From contig NSJX01000028.1 in assembly GCA_002286715.1 (NCBI GenBank), forward strand, positions 62,001 through 126,000: a DNA stretch of 64,000 nucleotides, read 5' to 3'. Below, in pieces: positions 34,876 through 46,253 of the stretch. Under the pieces are notes generated by a model. It was not told the origin of the DNA. It ran no database searches and was given only the letters and a program-made list of their open reading frames with translations. The position numbers and the translations under genes were made by a program. Every line of letters begins with the position of its first letter. Position 1 is the stretch's first letter. The DNA is from Dentipellis sp. KUC8613 (Eukaryota > Basidiomycota > Agaricomycetes > Russulales > Hericiaceae).

Positions 34876-35387
34876 GGTTGGGTGATGTCGTTGCACTGTG
34901 TGGTACAGTGGGACGCGGCAGAGAGCAGATATAGTACACATATCTTATAGGCGGCGAAGACTTCATGTGTGAAAGGTCGACCATTGTGTTGAGATATGGC
35001 ACGCACTCTGAGACCGAAAACGAAGGGACAGAAACCTGAGTCACCTCACATTCAGGTCGGCGTGAAACAACGAAGACCGTTCAGGAGCCACCAAAATGTT
35101 TCGATATGGTCTTGCATCGCAGCACTGAGAGTTACCATTGTAAAGCTGAAAGGGTGTGAAAATGTGGATAAGCTGTGTCACGTGACGTGCTCGAGGTGGA
35201 CATCCCTTTGTGATCGTGCTTGAGAGCACTCGAGTCACAGGGGATATCAAACAAGAAGGCCAGTTCCTGAGCTCGGTAGCAGGGTCAAATAAGCATGTCT
35301 ACAATCACAGGACTTCCAAGTACAAGCAGATACCAAAGCTGCACCAATAACTTCACAATGTCGAGACCTAGACACATATAGATCAAT
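34876..35387. other. Intergenic
   Basis: BTB-7 upstream region and OCRL-like 3' region (both genes on the minus strand). No exon, repeat or RNA gene recognised. Confidence 0.45.
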
Positions 35388-38300
35388 TTACTCAATAAAA
35401 TACTGCAAGAATCTTCGCTTTCCAATAGGAGAGACCGGTGAGCTGGAGTTCAGCTCATCGCGAAGGAGGATCGGGGCGAAGATAGCGGCTACGGAGATGT
35501 TCTGTCAGTGACCAAAGGAGAGGGTACTATATCACGAACCTAGCTGCGCAGCTCGAGATGGCTCTGCGACCTGCTTCAGCGACAGACTTATCTCTGACGG
35601 CGGATCGGTCGACTCCTCCGTGACGGTCGGAGATAATGATGCTTTTTCCTCTTCATGTTTTCGTTCCGTTTGTGTAGCGAGATAATGAAGGAACGCGGTG
35701 ACAGAGATCCAAACCTAGAAGATGTGTCAAGTTCCATACTTCGTCGGAAGGATACAATACCCACGTTAATGGCCTCACCAGGAAAGGCGTCAAGCATCTC
35801 AAAGGCGTCGTCCTTGCTGATTACCGTAGCGCACCGAGAGTGGAGACCATAGGGAATCACAGGGTCTACGAGGGAATCGAGCAGAGCAAGGAGTGCAGTC
35901 GCGATCGCATGTGCGAACTGCGATTTGGTCGACGCGAAATCAGGGAAAGGCGAGTCGGTATCGAGACACTAGAATGCGAGGGTCAGTCCACGCATTGCGA
36001 GACCGAGAAACGAACATACCTCGCGAATCTGATATACGGTCTCTTCAGCGCCAGGGACAAAGAAGAGATCGTCCTGACGAGGTGAAAAGAGTGTGAGATT
36101 CAGAGATGCTTCGAGGGAAAGGAACAAACCAAGTCGCCAACGCCATCGCTCATCAGCCAATTAACGAGTCTCATCACCTCTTTCGGTGCATTGATCGGTT
36201 GGGTCACTGGAAGAAGCTCGTTAGGATGCTGGATATTTCTGATGGGTCCCGGAAGACGCGTGAGGGTTGACAGGGTATTCGCGAAGCACGTTGGTTCTAT
36301 TCGAGGATAAGATTAGAAAACCCCAGAAACAAATCGATTTCTAGACGACGAACCGTAGACACCGGCCAAAGCGATGAAGTGATCCTTCCCAAGCACGGTG
36401 TGGAGAATTACCATGTATTCGAGAGAGTCCGCGCGGATATTGAGTCGTGGAGTGGATGGGGATGCGCGAGACACGAAGATCGTAAAACGTAGGGTTAGTT
36501 CCTCAGATGGCAGGAGAAGGCCCTGATGCAATGTCAGCCTCGCAGACGTCACCCCATATACATCGACTGCACCTACCGTCATTGGCTCGACCTGTAACCA
36601 ATCTGGGTCTACACCGGTATGTCAACAAGAGATATCCAGGTCGAAAGCAGAGAACGCACGGGTCGGTTGGTCGAGATCATGAGGATAGAAGCGGAAAGCA
36701 CTGGGAACCTTGCTGATATTCTTGATTTTCAGCTCGCGTACAATCGGCTTCTCGTAGCTGCACAAGCCGTCAGACACTTCACGTGAGAAGCAGCAGAACA
36801 TGATATGCATACGAGACATTCCCGAGCTCGATGACGGGACTTTCGATCTCGAAGGTAGGAACCTCCCGCACCTCTTCGGGATCAAACTGGGCAACGGACT
36901 CGTATAACGCATTTGCCTTTTCGTCTACGACCAGGCAATCGGCTTTTGCGAACTGTCAAGACGTCAGTAACGACAATAACGACGTGTGCAAAGGTGTGAA
37001 TGTGTACCGTCATCGAAAAGTCTGCTGAAACTGGCTTGTGGTCGCTCATCGTAATTTCTGGGTGACTAGAATATGAGTCTTGTTGCAGAGTAAGGTATGG
37101 CGATGTCATGTGCAAGATACGGTCTGTCCAGGCTGGCTTCCGTCTTTCAACAGTTTAGCTATGCGCCCGCCTGATCACGACCAAAAATTAGGCGTACTTC
37201 AAGTCGTATCCCATGGCATCAGTCATCAGCCCAGTATTGTAGCGGTATGTTCTACGAACAGATGTCAGAGAAGACCACACGGCAGCGCAGGACGTGACTT
37301 ACGGGGGAAATGCTATGGGGTTCTCCGTGTAGTGGACAAATGCCTCTTTTCCTTGCATCGAAGTCTTCAGCTAATGGAATGTCAGCACTTCCACAGTATC
37401 TAGTATGCACGAAAACGCAAACCTGATCGTACTTCATCAAGGTAGCACTAGCCTTATGAAGCGGGTCGGAAGAGAGGATACTTCGAACATCGGGGTCGCT
37501 GATGTTGATTCGATAGTTCAGGTCTTGGAACCAAAGTGGTAAGCGCCAAACGTGTTCAATAGACAGAGAGCGTACACACCTCCCTAACGATTTCAGCGAC
37601 ATCTCAGTATGAAGACACCTGAGGAATCATTTCGCGCTCACCATCCATATCAAGGCGTCGGACCGATAGATACTCATAGAAGCCACAGGGGTGCCATCCG
37701 GCGCGAGCGGCGTCACATACGCACTGCTAGGAGTAAACCCCAACCGCCGCGAGATATCGTGGAAATCTGCATTCCGTCGGTCGTACATCTCGTCGTATGC
37801 GGCAAGGTGCGCGTTGACGATCGTGATGGTCGTTGGACACGGAGATGGAAACTCAGGAGAGGAGGGAGGGCGATACGTGAGGCGAATTGCGGTGGCGCCT
37901 TTGTTTCCCTACATACCCATGGTCAGTGCGAGCGACTGGAATCGATGGACGTTATTGAGATCGTACCATTATGCCCATGATACCAGCCCCGACAGCGCTC
38001 GTTCCCGTTTCCGCAAAATGCTCTTCCAGATCCTTCTTGACAAAGACAAGCAGGAGCATCCCGACGAGTTGCTTGGAAACAAGCTTCGCAAGCAATAAGT
38101 GACGGATGTGCGCATGCCAAATGATGTTGGCTTACCTTTCCGTACATTTCTCGTTTATCTCCCAGACCTGCAAAGATCGCCTCTGTCCATGCTTCCTCTC
38201 GCGTGGTCTTCGTGGAGTACAGCAATGCCTCTGTCGAGAGATCCAATTCTTGGAATCCAAAAACAAGTAGGTCAGGATCGACTGGATCCTGGGATGTTTG

Positions 38301-38740
38301 CTGCGTTGGTACCGTGTCCGGCTGCTCGGGCGTGTCCTCTATAAATAAAAGTCAATCATAGACCCGCGTTTTAGGAAGAGCGCGCAAAGGACCTTTGTCT
38401 TCCCCGTCAACCGACTTGGCAACATCACCGAGGGAGAGCGGAGACAGCTCCTTCAACGGAGGGATCAATTTGTCCCATACCGCCTGCTCGTCTTGCTTGT
38501 CGGTAGACGAACTAGCAGACCAACCTACCCAACTTGACAAATCTTGTGACGGAAGCTTCCCGTTGACGTTGAAACTTCCCACCCTCACTCTGACCACCAA
38601 TTAGCGATACTCAAAAACGTCCGGGAAATGAGCTACCTTAGGTGGACCTTTTCAATATCATTGGAAACGACGGTATGGCTGCGCTGGTGGAACCAGTCAT
38701 TTCGAATAGCGAAGTAGTCTGCGACGTCGTTGCCGGGCAT
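35388..38740 (-). CDS. Inositol polyphosphate 5-phosphatase, OCRL/INPP5B type (5-Ptase + ASH + RhoGAP-like)
   Basis: Removes the 5-phosphate of PI(4,5)P2-type lipids on endomembranes and the plasma membrane. Start MPGNDVADYFAIRNDWFHQRSHTVVSNDIEKVHLR spliced to VRVGSFNVNGKLP. Catalytic blocks in order: FGFQELDLST, GIMGNKGATAIRL, TIVNAHLAAYDEMYDRRNADFHDI, SIYRSDALIWM-GDLNYRI (completed by a 4-nt microexon at 37580-37583), LMKYDQL, YRYNTGLMTD, RKPAWTDRIL, SDHKPVSADF. These form the whole Mg2+-dependent 5-Ptase set. An ASH domain follows (YEKPIVRELKIKNISKVPSAFRF, GLLLPSEELTLRF). The C-terminal RhoGAP-like domain starts near NELLPVTQP, has DLFFVPG where active GAPs carry GIFR.SG (arginine finger missing, as in OCRL), and ends VAAIFAPILLRDE...FLQYFIE-stop. 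About 15 exons. Confidence 0.88.
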
Positions 38741-39043
38741 GCCGGCGCAGCCTCGGGACAAACGTCCATGTAAAGGTTCGGCTACGTGCCGAAGATCCCA
38801 GGGAGGAGATACTGCAGAATGACGTTGCAGAGACGCGAGAATAAGGGAGCACTCAATGGCTCACCTGAGACCCAAGTTGCGCGATGAGACGAATAGGGTG
38901 TTAGCTATGGATGAGAAGACGACTTCTCGTCATTACCGTCTATATCCCGAGCCATGAGACAAGCACACACAGTACGACTCCATTACACACCTGCTGCTTC
39001 CTTGAATCCTCGGTACACGGACAGCAAGGCGGACAGGCTATCT

Positions 39044-40933
39044 CACCAAGGACGCTAGGGTTTGGTATCCAGTTAGATATGTTGATCTCATCAAGAGCTT
39101 GATATCCACTTGGGCTGCTCGCCACCGTAGCGTCGCCCCGTACGGGCTGCCCCAGTGACCTCCGCCGGATTAGGAAACGGTCCCTGACTGATTCCCGGCA
39201 CGGAGTCCTGTCCCGTCCCCGAGCCCGTGGCAGTGCCACCGCGCCGTCCCCGCCCGTGGCGCCGCCGTGCATCAAGTCGCGTTGTCGTCGTCGTCAGCGA
39301 CGATGGCGACTGTCCGCTCTTCCCTCCACTGTATACAGACAATGTATACACCAATAGAATGATATTAACGTGTAGATTACAGCTATAGACCTATCGTAGT
39401 CTACATGAGTCGTAATTTGTCACCAACCGCTCCTCCCGCCCCGCCCCGCCCCGCCCCGCCCCCGCCTGCCTGCCTGCTGCACTATGCAATGCCCCGCCCA
39501 CCTGTTGCGCTATGCTCCACCTGCCGACCGTGCTGCCAGCGTCCTTCATTGCCCATCCTCACTATGCACGACATGCGCCCGCCGCCCGCACCACAGCCTG
39601 CCACGAGCTCTGCATACAGCGGTCCGCGCCGCTGCGCGTGGGAGGTGCCCAATCTTGACGAGGCATTTTTTGAGCATGCCCTGACACGACGTATAAGTGA
39701 GGCCTGTGCGAGGATACTCTCGCGCATTGAGAAGTAGCAATAGGGAGAGGAAAGGGAAGGAAATGAAGGAGGAGTGGAAGTCAGCGATTGGCCAGCGACC
39801 TCGGCACGTGCTTCGGCATTCGCCGATGTCAATGCCTCATAGACGATATACCTCATTTCTACACCTCATTTTGCGGTAAACCTGCACTTCTAATAGCATA
39901 CAGACGCAGTAAATATGTACATAGCACAACACGAATTTATTTAGATTTGATAGACCTGTTTCTGGCTCGGAATATACAAAGCATTCCATTTCTCCGCCAA
40001 AATATAGCCTCATTAAGCTGTTTCTGTGATAGCTTGCTTCAGAAAACACCATAAATCAAAATTTTACTTGGAGAGTTACCAGTCATACATAACTTTGACA
40101 ACAAGTTACTTTTAAAGCGATATATGACGTTGTGTCTCCAAACGAGCGCGAAAATCGTCCAGTACTGTTGACACTTCTCAGTCCCGCGCGATGCTCATGT
40201 GGCGCGTGCTTACATTTATCACTTGCAGATCTACGCACCCCACACGCTACACATACTTTTCTCCCTTATAAATTTGTGCGCTTGGAAACCTTTCTTCTCC
40301 AGTGCTACCCTATTATTATTCAGATTTAAAATGATTTCAATCGCCCCCAATCCTCTCGATAGTGGGGAGCCAGACGTGCTTTCGGGAATCGCCGATACAT
40401 CGCATAGCGGAACTTTACATGAACGGCCTCTCCACGCGTACTACCTCCTTCCCGTCCACTATCATGCTGTACTTCGTCCCCGGGCTCTAGCGGGATAAGG
40501 GGCGGGACGGTAGCGTGGCAGGCGTGCGGGGCGGGGCAGGGCGGGAGGCGTGGTTAGGGCGAACTACGACACATGTATTATGATAGGTCTATAGCTGTAA
40601 TCTACACATTTATATAATTCTATTGGTGTATACATTGTCTGTATACAGTGGAGGGAAGAGCGGACAGTCGCCATCGTCGCTGACGACGACGACAACGCGA
40701 CTTGATGCACGGCGGCGCCACGGGCGGGGACGGCGCGGTGGCACTGCCACGGGCTCGGGGACGGGACAGGACTCCGTGCCGGGAATCAGTCAGGGACCGT
40801 TTCCTAATCCGGCGGAGGTCACTGGGGCAGCCCGTACGGGGCGACGCTACGGTGGCGAGCAGCCCAAGTGGATATCAAGCTCTTGATGAGATCAACATAT
40901 CTAACTGGATACCAAACCCTAGCGTCCTTGGTG
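39044..40933. repeat. Large inverted repeat (arms ~350 bp) with C-rich spacer
   Basis: 39044-39402 and 40576-40933 are inverted copies. They are essentially identical over about 320 bp (from CACCAAGGACGCTAGGG to the TGTATACAGACAATGTATAC block) and weaker toward the spacer (GTAGATTACAGCTATAGACC retained, neighbours diverged). The spacer ends resemble each other too: CCCGCCCCGCCCC-type repeats at 39430-39475, and their complement at 40500-40550. Each arm carries the same 87-codon open frame (MVYTLSVYSGGKSGQ..., minus strand 39091-39354, plus strand 40623-40886), rich in G/R/T and unlike any family I know. Total span 1.9 kb. Could be a foldback transposon, or a solo insertion flanked by a duplicated host fragment. 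No flanking direct repeat was identified. Confidence 0.7.
39403..40575. other. Spacer of the large inverted repeat
   Basis: Starts with a (CCCCG)n-type microsatellite and CCTG repeats, then AT-rich sequence. An open frame 39405-39737 is proline-rich only because of the microsatellite. No transposase, reverse transcriptase or other domain recognised. Confidence 0.4.
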
Positions 40934-41029
40934 GCTATCTTTATCGACTGTGACGAACTCTAGCACCTTCTCTCCGCCTTCGTGCACCTCTAGGCAGAGA
41001 GTCGCATCTAGAAAGACATATCACACTGA

Positions 41030-41473
41030 TTAGACGGTGTTCTTCGCGAAGTTCACATAGGAAGATGGCGAACCGAGGGAGTCGACGGGCACTTGTAGTA
41101 CCTGCAACGAGAAGTCATGCTTGATGGGGAATACGCGTTCAAGCTGCAAGCGTGGGGCTCCGTCTGCTGCAAGCGACCCCTCGGTCCGAAACACGAAGAC
41201 GCTAAGCTAGTATTAGTGCCCAAGCGCAAAGAACAGGGTTGGCGAGACGCACCATCCGGTTTCACCGACTGTCTTCTCCCCGTGCCCCACCACGGCAAGC
41301 ACCGCGTCGAATTCGTCTACAAGCTTTGCCTCTTCGTCAAGAGCTTCTGCCGTTTCATCCTGTTTGACTTCTGGCGTTTCCGGAGGCTGTGATAGATGTT
41401 TGCGAGCCAAGCCTTCGACGGCTCCTTTCACGCGTTCGAATGGGCGCAGGAAGTTCTGCACTCTTTGTGCCAT
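41030..41473 (-). CDS. Hypothetical protein next to the inverted repeat, C-terminus uncertain
   Basis: Exon 1 from 41473: MAQRVQNFLRPFERVKGAVEGLARKHLSQPPETPEVKQDETAEALDEEAKLVDEFDAVLAVVGHGEKT. It probably splices to SVFVFRTEGSLAADGAPRLQLERVFPIKHDFSLQVLQVPVDSLGSPSSYVNFAKNT and an in-frame stop at 41030. Further in the 3' direction a short frame CLEVHEGGE..., overlapping LEFVTVDKDS in another frame, reaches the arm of the large inverted repeat at 40933, so the original gene may have been longer. No domain recognised. Splice sites for exon 2 are ambiguous. The reading is based on codon quality only. Confidence 0.45.
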
Positions 41474-42076
41474 CTTGCGTGCTGAGAATGAGAATGAAGT
41501 TGTTTAGGGAGACGATGTCCTAACTCAGTTCATGGTTATAGTGTTGGACAGATGGCTTGTATTCGTGAAGTCGGAATCATGGTGGTCAAGGGGATACTGC
41601 ACCGCTCAAATCAAATGGTTCGTCATCGCCACAGCTTGCATTGCTTGATCAAGGTGCTTGTATTTCACCAGAACTTGAATGACCTCCGTCAAGGGACACA
41701 ATTGTTATCGTAAGTCAGCACAAGAGGAGAACATAGAGTAGAGAACGTGGATTTTGCATCGTCCATATTGATGTCCGAACGCGCGCTAGCTACTATAACT
41801 CGTACGACAGCTCTGCGCTATACGTCACGCAGCGGTAGGTACGTAGATGCAGAATATGTGAGTGTGAAGAACAAGGGTATGTCGGCATCATGGGGGAAGG
41901 AGGCACGCAGAGAAGCCTAATAATACATGTAAGTGGGTATCTCTGGGTATCAGCGTGCGAGATGCTTGCGGTGTTGCTGTCATGATAAATAAAATAAAGT
42001 GCAATAAAGCATAATGTCCATAACAAAATCGTTTGAGCGGGGTAGAAAGCGAATGATTAAATAAGAGAATTGGAAA
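41474..42076. other. Intergenic
   Basis: About 600 bp with no recognised exon; AT-rich end near the BTB-8 stop. Confidence 0.45.
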
Positions 42077-43055
42077 TCAGCGGTTACGGATGGTATAGGG
42101 TCGTGAGGAATGGGGAAGCTGAACTTCGGTTCTACCATCTGGACCAGGTTCCGCCAAAATCGAAGTGACCGTACCTGTCGCGATCTTCTTCAAAGCCTGA
42201 GGCGAAAGCGCCTTCGTAGGATTCTTCAAGTCGAGGCTTACGGAAGTTGGCGTGGCTGCGCGAACGGCAGCAAGCAGAAACTCCTCCCGTGCATAAGAGA
42301 TTCCGGCTACCGTCTCGGCTGACATTTTGGAAACCTCTCTTGCCTGCACGGGTCTGGAGCGCATAACGAGCTCCCTCGCGGCGGGAAGAAGGTATTTCTC
42401 CCGCGGCAGTTCGAGTCGCTCTGCGATGGCTATGCGCTCTGCGGGCTCGAGGCGCGGTCGCAGTGAGAAGAGTTCAGCGATGGCACGCTTCTTCGCATTC
42501 TCGAAGCCGAACCGCTCGGAAATGGACAACAGCGCTAGCCATTGCTCCGGGGTCATCGTCAAATCATGATGCATACTGCGCAATGAATCAGCTGGTGTTG
42601 AGAGCTTTGGTGTGTCGAAAAACTCACTTCTCATCATAAAAGTAAGACAAGAGGCTCTCGAACTCGATGCAAGAGGTGCCATCAAGAAAGATGGGCTTCG
42701 AGTCCTCTGCGCCTTCTGCAACACCTCGTATGGTGCCCGGTTGATAGGCGAACATCGCATGGAACATAGGCGAGCCCTTCTGCAGAAAATAGCGATGAAC
42801 TCTGTAGAGTCGGTTTTCTACCTGACAGAGAGGAATTATTGTTCAGTGAGGAAGTTCATCCGACAATGTAGTGGAACTGCTGCTCACCTGAAAGACAGAT
42901 AACGACCCGTCCTCGAAGTAGAACACGCTATGACGTGTGGCCCCAGCTATCAAAGCCGGACGGGGACCCTTGGGCCTCGGAACATAGTATCGGGGGGAGG
43001 AAGAAGAGTGCGAATTTGAACGAACCCCAGTCTGAGAACCCGTAGTCGTCGCCAT
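42077..43055 (-). CDS. BTB/POZ domain protein (BTB-8)
   Basis: Start MATTTGSQTGVRSNSHSSSSPRYYVPRPKGPRPALIAGATRHSVFYFEDGSLSVFQ at 43055. Then VENRLYRVHRYFLQKGSPMFHAMFAYQPGTIRGVAEGAEDSKPIFLDGTSCIEFESLLSYFYDE. The final exon reads MHHDLTMTPEQWLALLSISERFGFENAKKRAIAELFSLRPRLEPAERIAIAERLELPREKYLLPAARELVMRSRPVQAREVSKMSAETVAGISYAREEFLLAAVRAATPTSVSLDLKNP...PYTIRNR-stop. Two introns at the same places as the other BTB genes. The WLALLSISERFGFENAKKRAI block is close to BTB-2 (WVDLLTIADRFQFENVRKRAI). Complete and plausible; function unknown. Confidence 0.87.
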
Positions 43056-44152
43056 GTACGAGACGTCTCGGACGCAGGCCCCGTTCCGAGTTCCCGCCTC
43101 GAGAAACGAGAGGACCTCTGAGATTCCCGGCAGCGAGAGAGGCTGGGGACAAAGAAGAACGGCCGAGCAAGGTCAAATAGTCCAAATACGAGTAACAAGG
43201 AGAGCAGGTATGAGGTTTGGTGGCGGACTTCTGTCCCATCCAGAGGCCCATTTCTATGTTCCAGAGGCGGTCATCAGGTGCTGCGCCAAGCAGTGCATCG
43301 CCCATCCTGTTGGGCGATGCAAATGAACGTTGAAAGGGGATGAGGAGCGGGTCGGGAGCAAGCTGGTCGGGAGTAGCCTCGCGGTGCTGGTGCAAAGTAC
43401 GACAGTCTCGAGGTTGTCGTAGCGTCGCCTGCGCGGTCGGCATACCACATGGAACAATTTGAAGCGAACATCATTGCCCACCAAACACACGCAGACAGGC
43501 AGACCAACGCACACGCCATGTGCACGACATGTCGCAGGTAGAAAAGTTTGTCTGTACGTGGCAAGTTTCTCGCGCGCATCATGACGATGCTATTGTATCA
43601 AACCAAAATCAGTTTAGGACAACTTAAGATAACGAGGGAACGCTCTCCCGCTTTCTATCCCTGCACATGGAGATGTGAATTTAGAGACTCTAGGCCTTCT
43701 ATCGAGGTACAATAGGCGTATATGCTCCAAAGGTATTATGAACTGCCTTCACGTATCTGCCTCCGGCCCAACACTGGCTAACAAGACATTAGTTCCTACT
43801 TCTTCTGCTGCAGTCAATCTGTCCTTCAGCCGATTCTTGGAGAAGAATCGACGCAGAGGGAACATCTCCTTGATCGAACTATTGGACCCGCATGTCGGCT
43901 GAGTTGTACGTTAAGGCCGACTTCGGTCATGCGGTCGTAGAACTCGAGTCCCAGCCAGTGGACTTTTTCGGGCTCCAGCTTTCACAGAGGTAGGTGTGTC
44001 ATCTGCGCATTTCGAAGCAAACGATGTGAACATGACGCTTATTGCACCGCACATATCTTGCTGGAATAAAAGGAAGTCATCACCTATCGTACGTTCGGCT
44101 TCCGAAGTCGTTTCTTCGGTTTGACGAGCTGCCTTCACTCACACCCATCGCC
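43056..44152. other. Intergenic, divergent promoters of BTB-8 and amidase 1
   Basis: No gene recognised in ~1.1 kb. Overlapping minus-strand open frames (42928-43582) have no domain. Contains a perfect 10-bp hairpin at 43295-43320, and a TATA-like GGAATAAAAGG at 44063-44073, 80 bp before the amidase start. Confidence 0.45.
43295..43320. repeat. Short perfect hairpin
   Basis: gcatcgccca - tcctgt - tgggcgatgc: 10-bp stem, 6-nt loop, in the intergenic region. No role assigned. Confidence 0.6.
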
Positions 44153-46253
44153 ATGCAGAAGGTCTTCTCGCGCCTCGTTTTTGTATGTGCTCTCCTGCTT
44201 GTCTATCAAGTATTCCTCGGATCAGCCTTGGGCCCAAGCCGAGATGTTTCATCTCGTGCAGAGCTCCCGGATTTATACGAGGCCTCCATAGTCGAATTAC
44301 AATCAGGTCTGGAGCAGGGCCTCTTTACCAGCGTCGACCTCGTAAAGGTAAAACTCTACGTTCTGTATCATGACATGGACATTGATCAGAACATTCATCA
44401 GGCGTATTTCGCTCGGATTGATGAAGTCAACTTGCAGGGACCGACACTGCGCGCGGTGATCGAGATGAACCCCAGTGCACTGTCGCAGGCGGCCGCTCTC
44501 GACGTGGAACGCAAGGCTTCGGGCCCACGCAGCGCCCTGCATGGAATCCCCATCCTCCTCAAGGACAACATCGCCACGAAGGCTAGCGATGGTAACCGCA
44601 CCCCCTATACGTCTCCGAGTAGTTGACTGACGTTTTGGCCGTTGTTGAGGCATGAACACGACCGCAGGTGCGTGGAACCTTCTGGGGGCTGCTCCATGCG
44701 CTGACCTTGTGTTTCTCATACGTTACAGGCTCGTTTGCCTTGCTGGGATCGATCCCTCCACGCGATGCGACCGTGGCCGCAAAGCTCCGCGCCGCGGGCG
44801 CGATTCTCTTGGGCAAGGCAAACCTGTCGGAGTGGGCGCATTTTCGCGGAAACCTGGCCTCGGGCTTCTCTGGGCGAGGAGGCCAGGCGACCTGTCCCTA
44901 CTTTCCCCAAGCAGACCCTTCCGGCTCAAGCTCCGGAAGCGGCATTGGAACAGCCATCGGGCTTACTGCAGCCGCGCTTGGAAGTGAGACGGATGGGTCC
45001 ATCGTGTCGCCGAGTAGTAGAAACAACCTCGTTGGGATCAAACCAACTGTAGGGAGGACATCAAGGGCTGGTGGTGAGTGCTTGGTCTGCTAGCGGCGTC
45101 GGGCGCTACTCATGTATCGACGTAGTTATCCCCATTTCCGTGCATCAGGACACCGTTGGACCTATGGCCCGTTCCGTTGCGGATGCGGCTGCGATTCTGA
45201 CCGTCATCTCTGGGCGCGATCCGTTGGATAACTTCACATTTGCTCAGCCGCCTGTTGTTCCCGATTTTTCGAAGGCGCTGAAGCCGAATGGCCTGAAGGG
45301 TGTGCGGCTGGGCGTTCCGCGTCTATTTCAAGGTTCCAACCAGAATATCATCGCCGCTTTCAACGCATCCATCGAGATTATCAGGGGTCTTGGAGCTACG
45401 GTTATCGACCCGGCTGAGTTCCCTGATGCTGAGGAAATTCTAGCATCAAATAACGAGACAATTGTGCTCGACACTGACTTCAAGGTTTGCTGTGCTTGTG
45501 CATTCTCCGTCAGTCTGATGTCTTATCAAGTCTATGACAGGTTGATGTCAAAAACTATATCTCTGGGCTTCTGAAGGTGCCGACGGGAGTAACCGACCTT
45601 GCGGACCTGATTGCGTTCAACATTGCACACGCCGACGAGGAATTGATTCCGCCGTTCTATACAGATCAATCAGAGTAAGTGATGTTATTGTCATCCTGTG
45701 CTTCTGAGGCTTGATATAGTCTGTCAGGTTCATCGAATCAGAAAACACGACTGTCGACGCTGCATATTTTGCCGCTCTGGCTGCGGACAAAGATCTAGGT
45801 CAGACTCGGGGCATCGACGAAACGTTGAAGAAATTCAATCTAGATGCCATCTTACTTCCGTCTGACGGTAGGTATCTCATCCTGAGCCAAACCGATACAT
45901 ATTGAACTGCCTTTCAGGCTTCACCACAGGACCTGCTGCCATTGCCGGCTATCCAATTGTCACCGGTAAATAACATACTCTCCGTTCAACTTAAAGCGTT
46001 GACCTGATATGGCGCCGTCTCAGTGCCTCTCGGATTCCAACCTGACAACGTAACTGCAACACCCGCGAATCCGGTCATCGAAAATGCTCCGGGTCTACCC
46101 TTCGGTCTCGCGTTCATGGGCACGGCCTTCAGCGAATTCGACTTGATTACCTATGCATTTACTTACGAGCAGGCAACCCATACACGCTTGAAACGACTTG
46201 CCTTCCCTGCGGCGATTCCGAAGACACAGTTGAAGGATGTCATTGGTAAATAG
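44153..46253 (+). CDS. Secreted amidase-signature enzyme (amidase 1)
   Basis: Amidase-signature hydrolase expected to cleave a carboxamide into acid plus ammonia or amine. Start MQKVFSRLVFVCALLLVYQVFLGSALG at 44153 is a signal peptide or anchor. Then LPDLYEASIVELQSGLEQGLFTSVDLVK | AYFARIDEVNLQGPTLRAVIEMNP...RSALHGIPILLKDNIATKASDG, with the catalytic Lys in LLKDN. An 18-nt exon MNTTA leads to GSFALLGSIPPRDATVAAKLRAAGAILLGKANLSEWA. The GSSSGSG loop (cis-Ser) and SETDGSIVSPSSRNNLVGIKPTVG (nucleophile Ser) follow, so the Lys-Ser-Ser triad is complete. Later exons: VIPISVHQDTVGPMARSVADAAAIL, IAHADEELIPPFY, LDAILLPSDG, VPLGFQPDNVTATPANPVIENAPGLPFGLAFMGTAF, ending DVIGK-stop. About 560 residues. Intact; substrate unknown. 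Confidence 0.9.

Noticed and set aside
39405..39737. Proline-rich 110-codon frame
   Set aside because: Its start is created by a CCCCG microsatellite inside the inverted-repeat spacer; no domain and no splice context.
42928..43582. Overlapping minus-strand frames upstream of BTB-8
   Set aside because: No recognised domain, and lying in the promoter between two genes; kept as intergenic.
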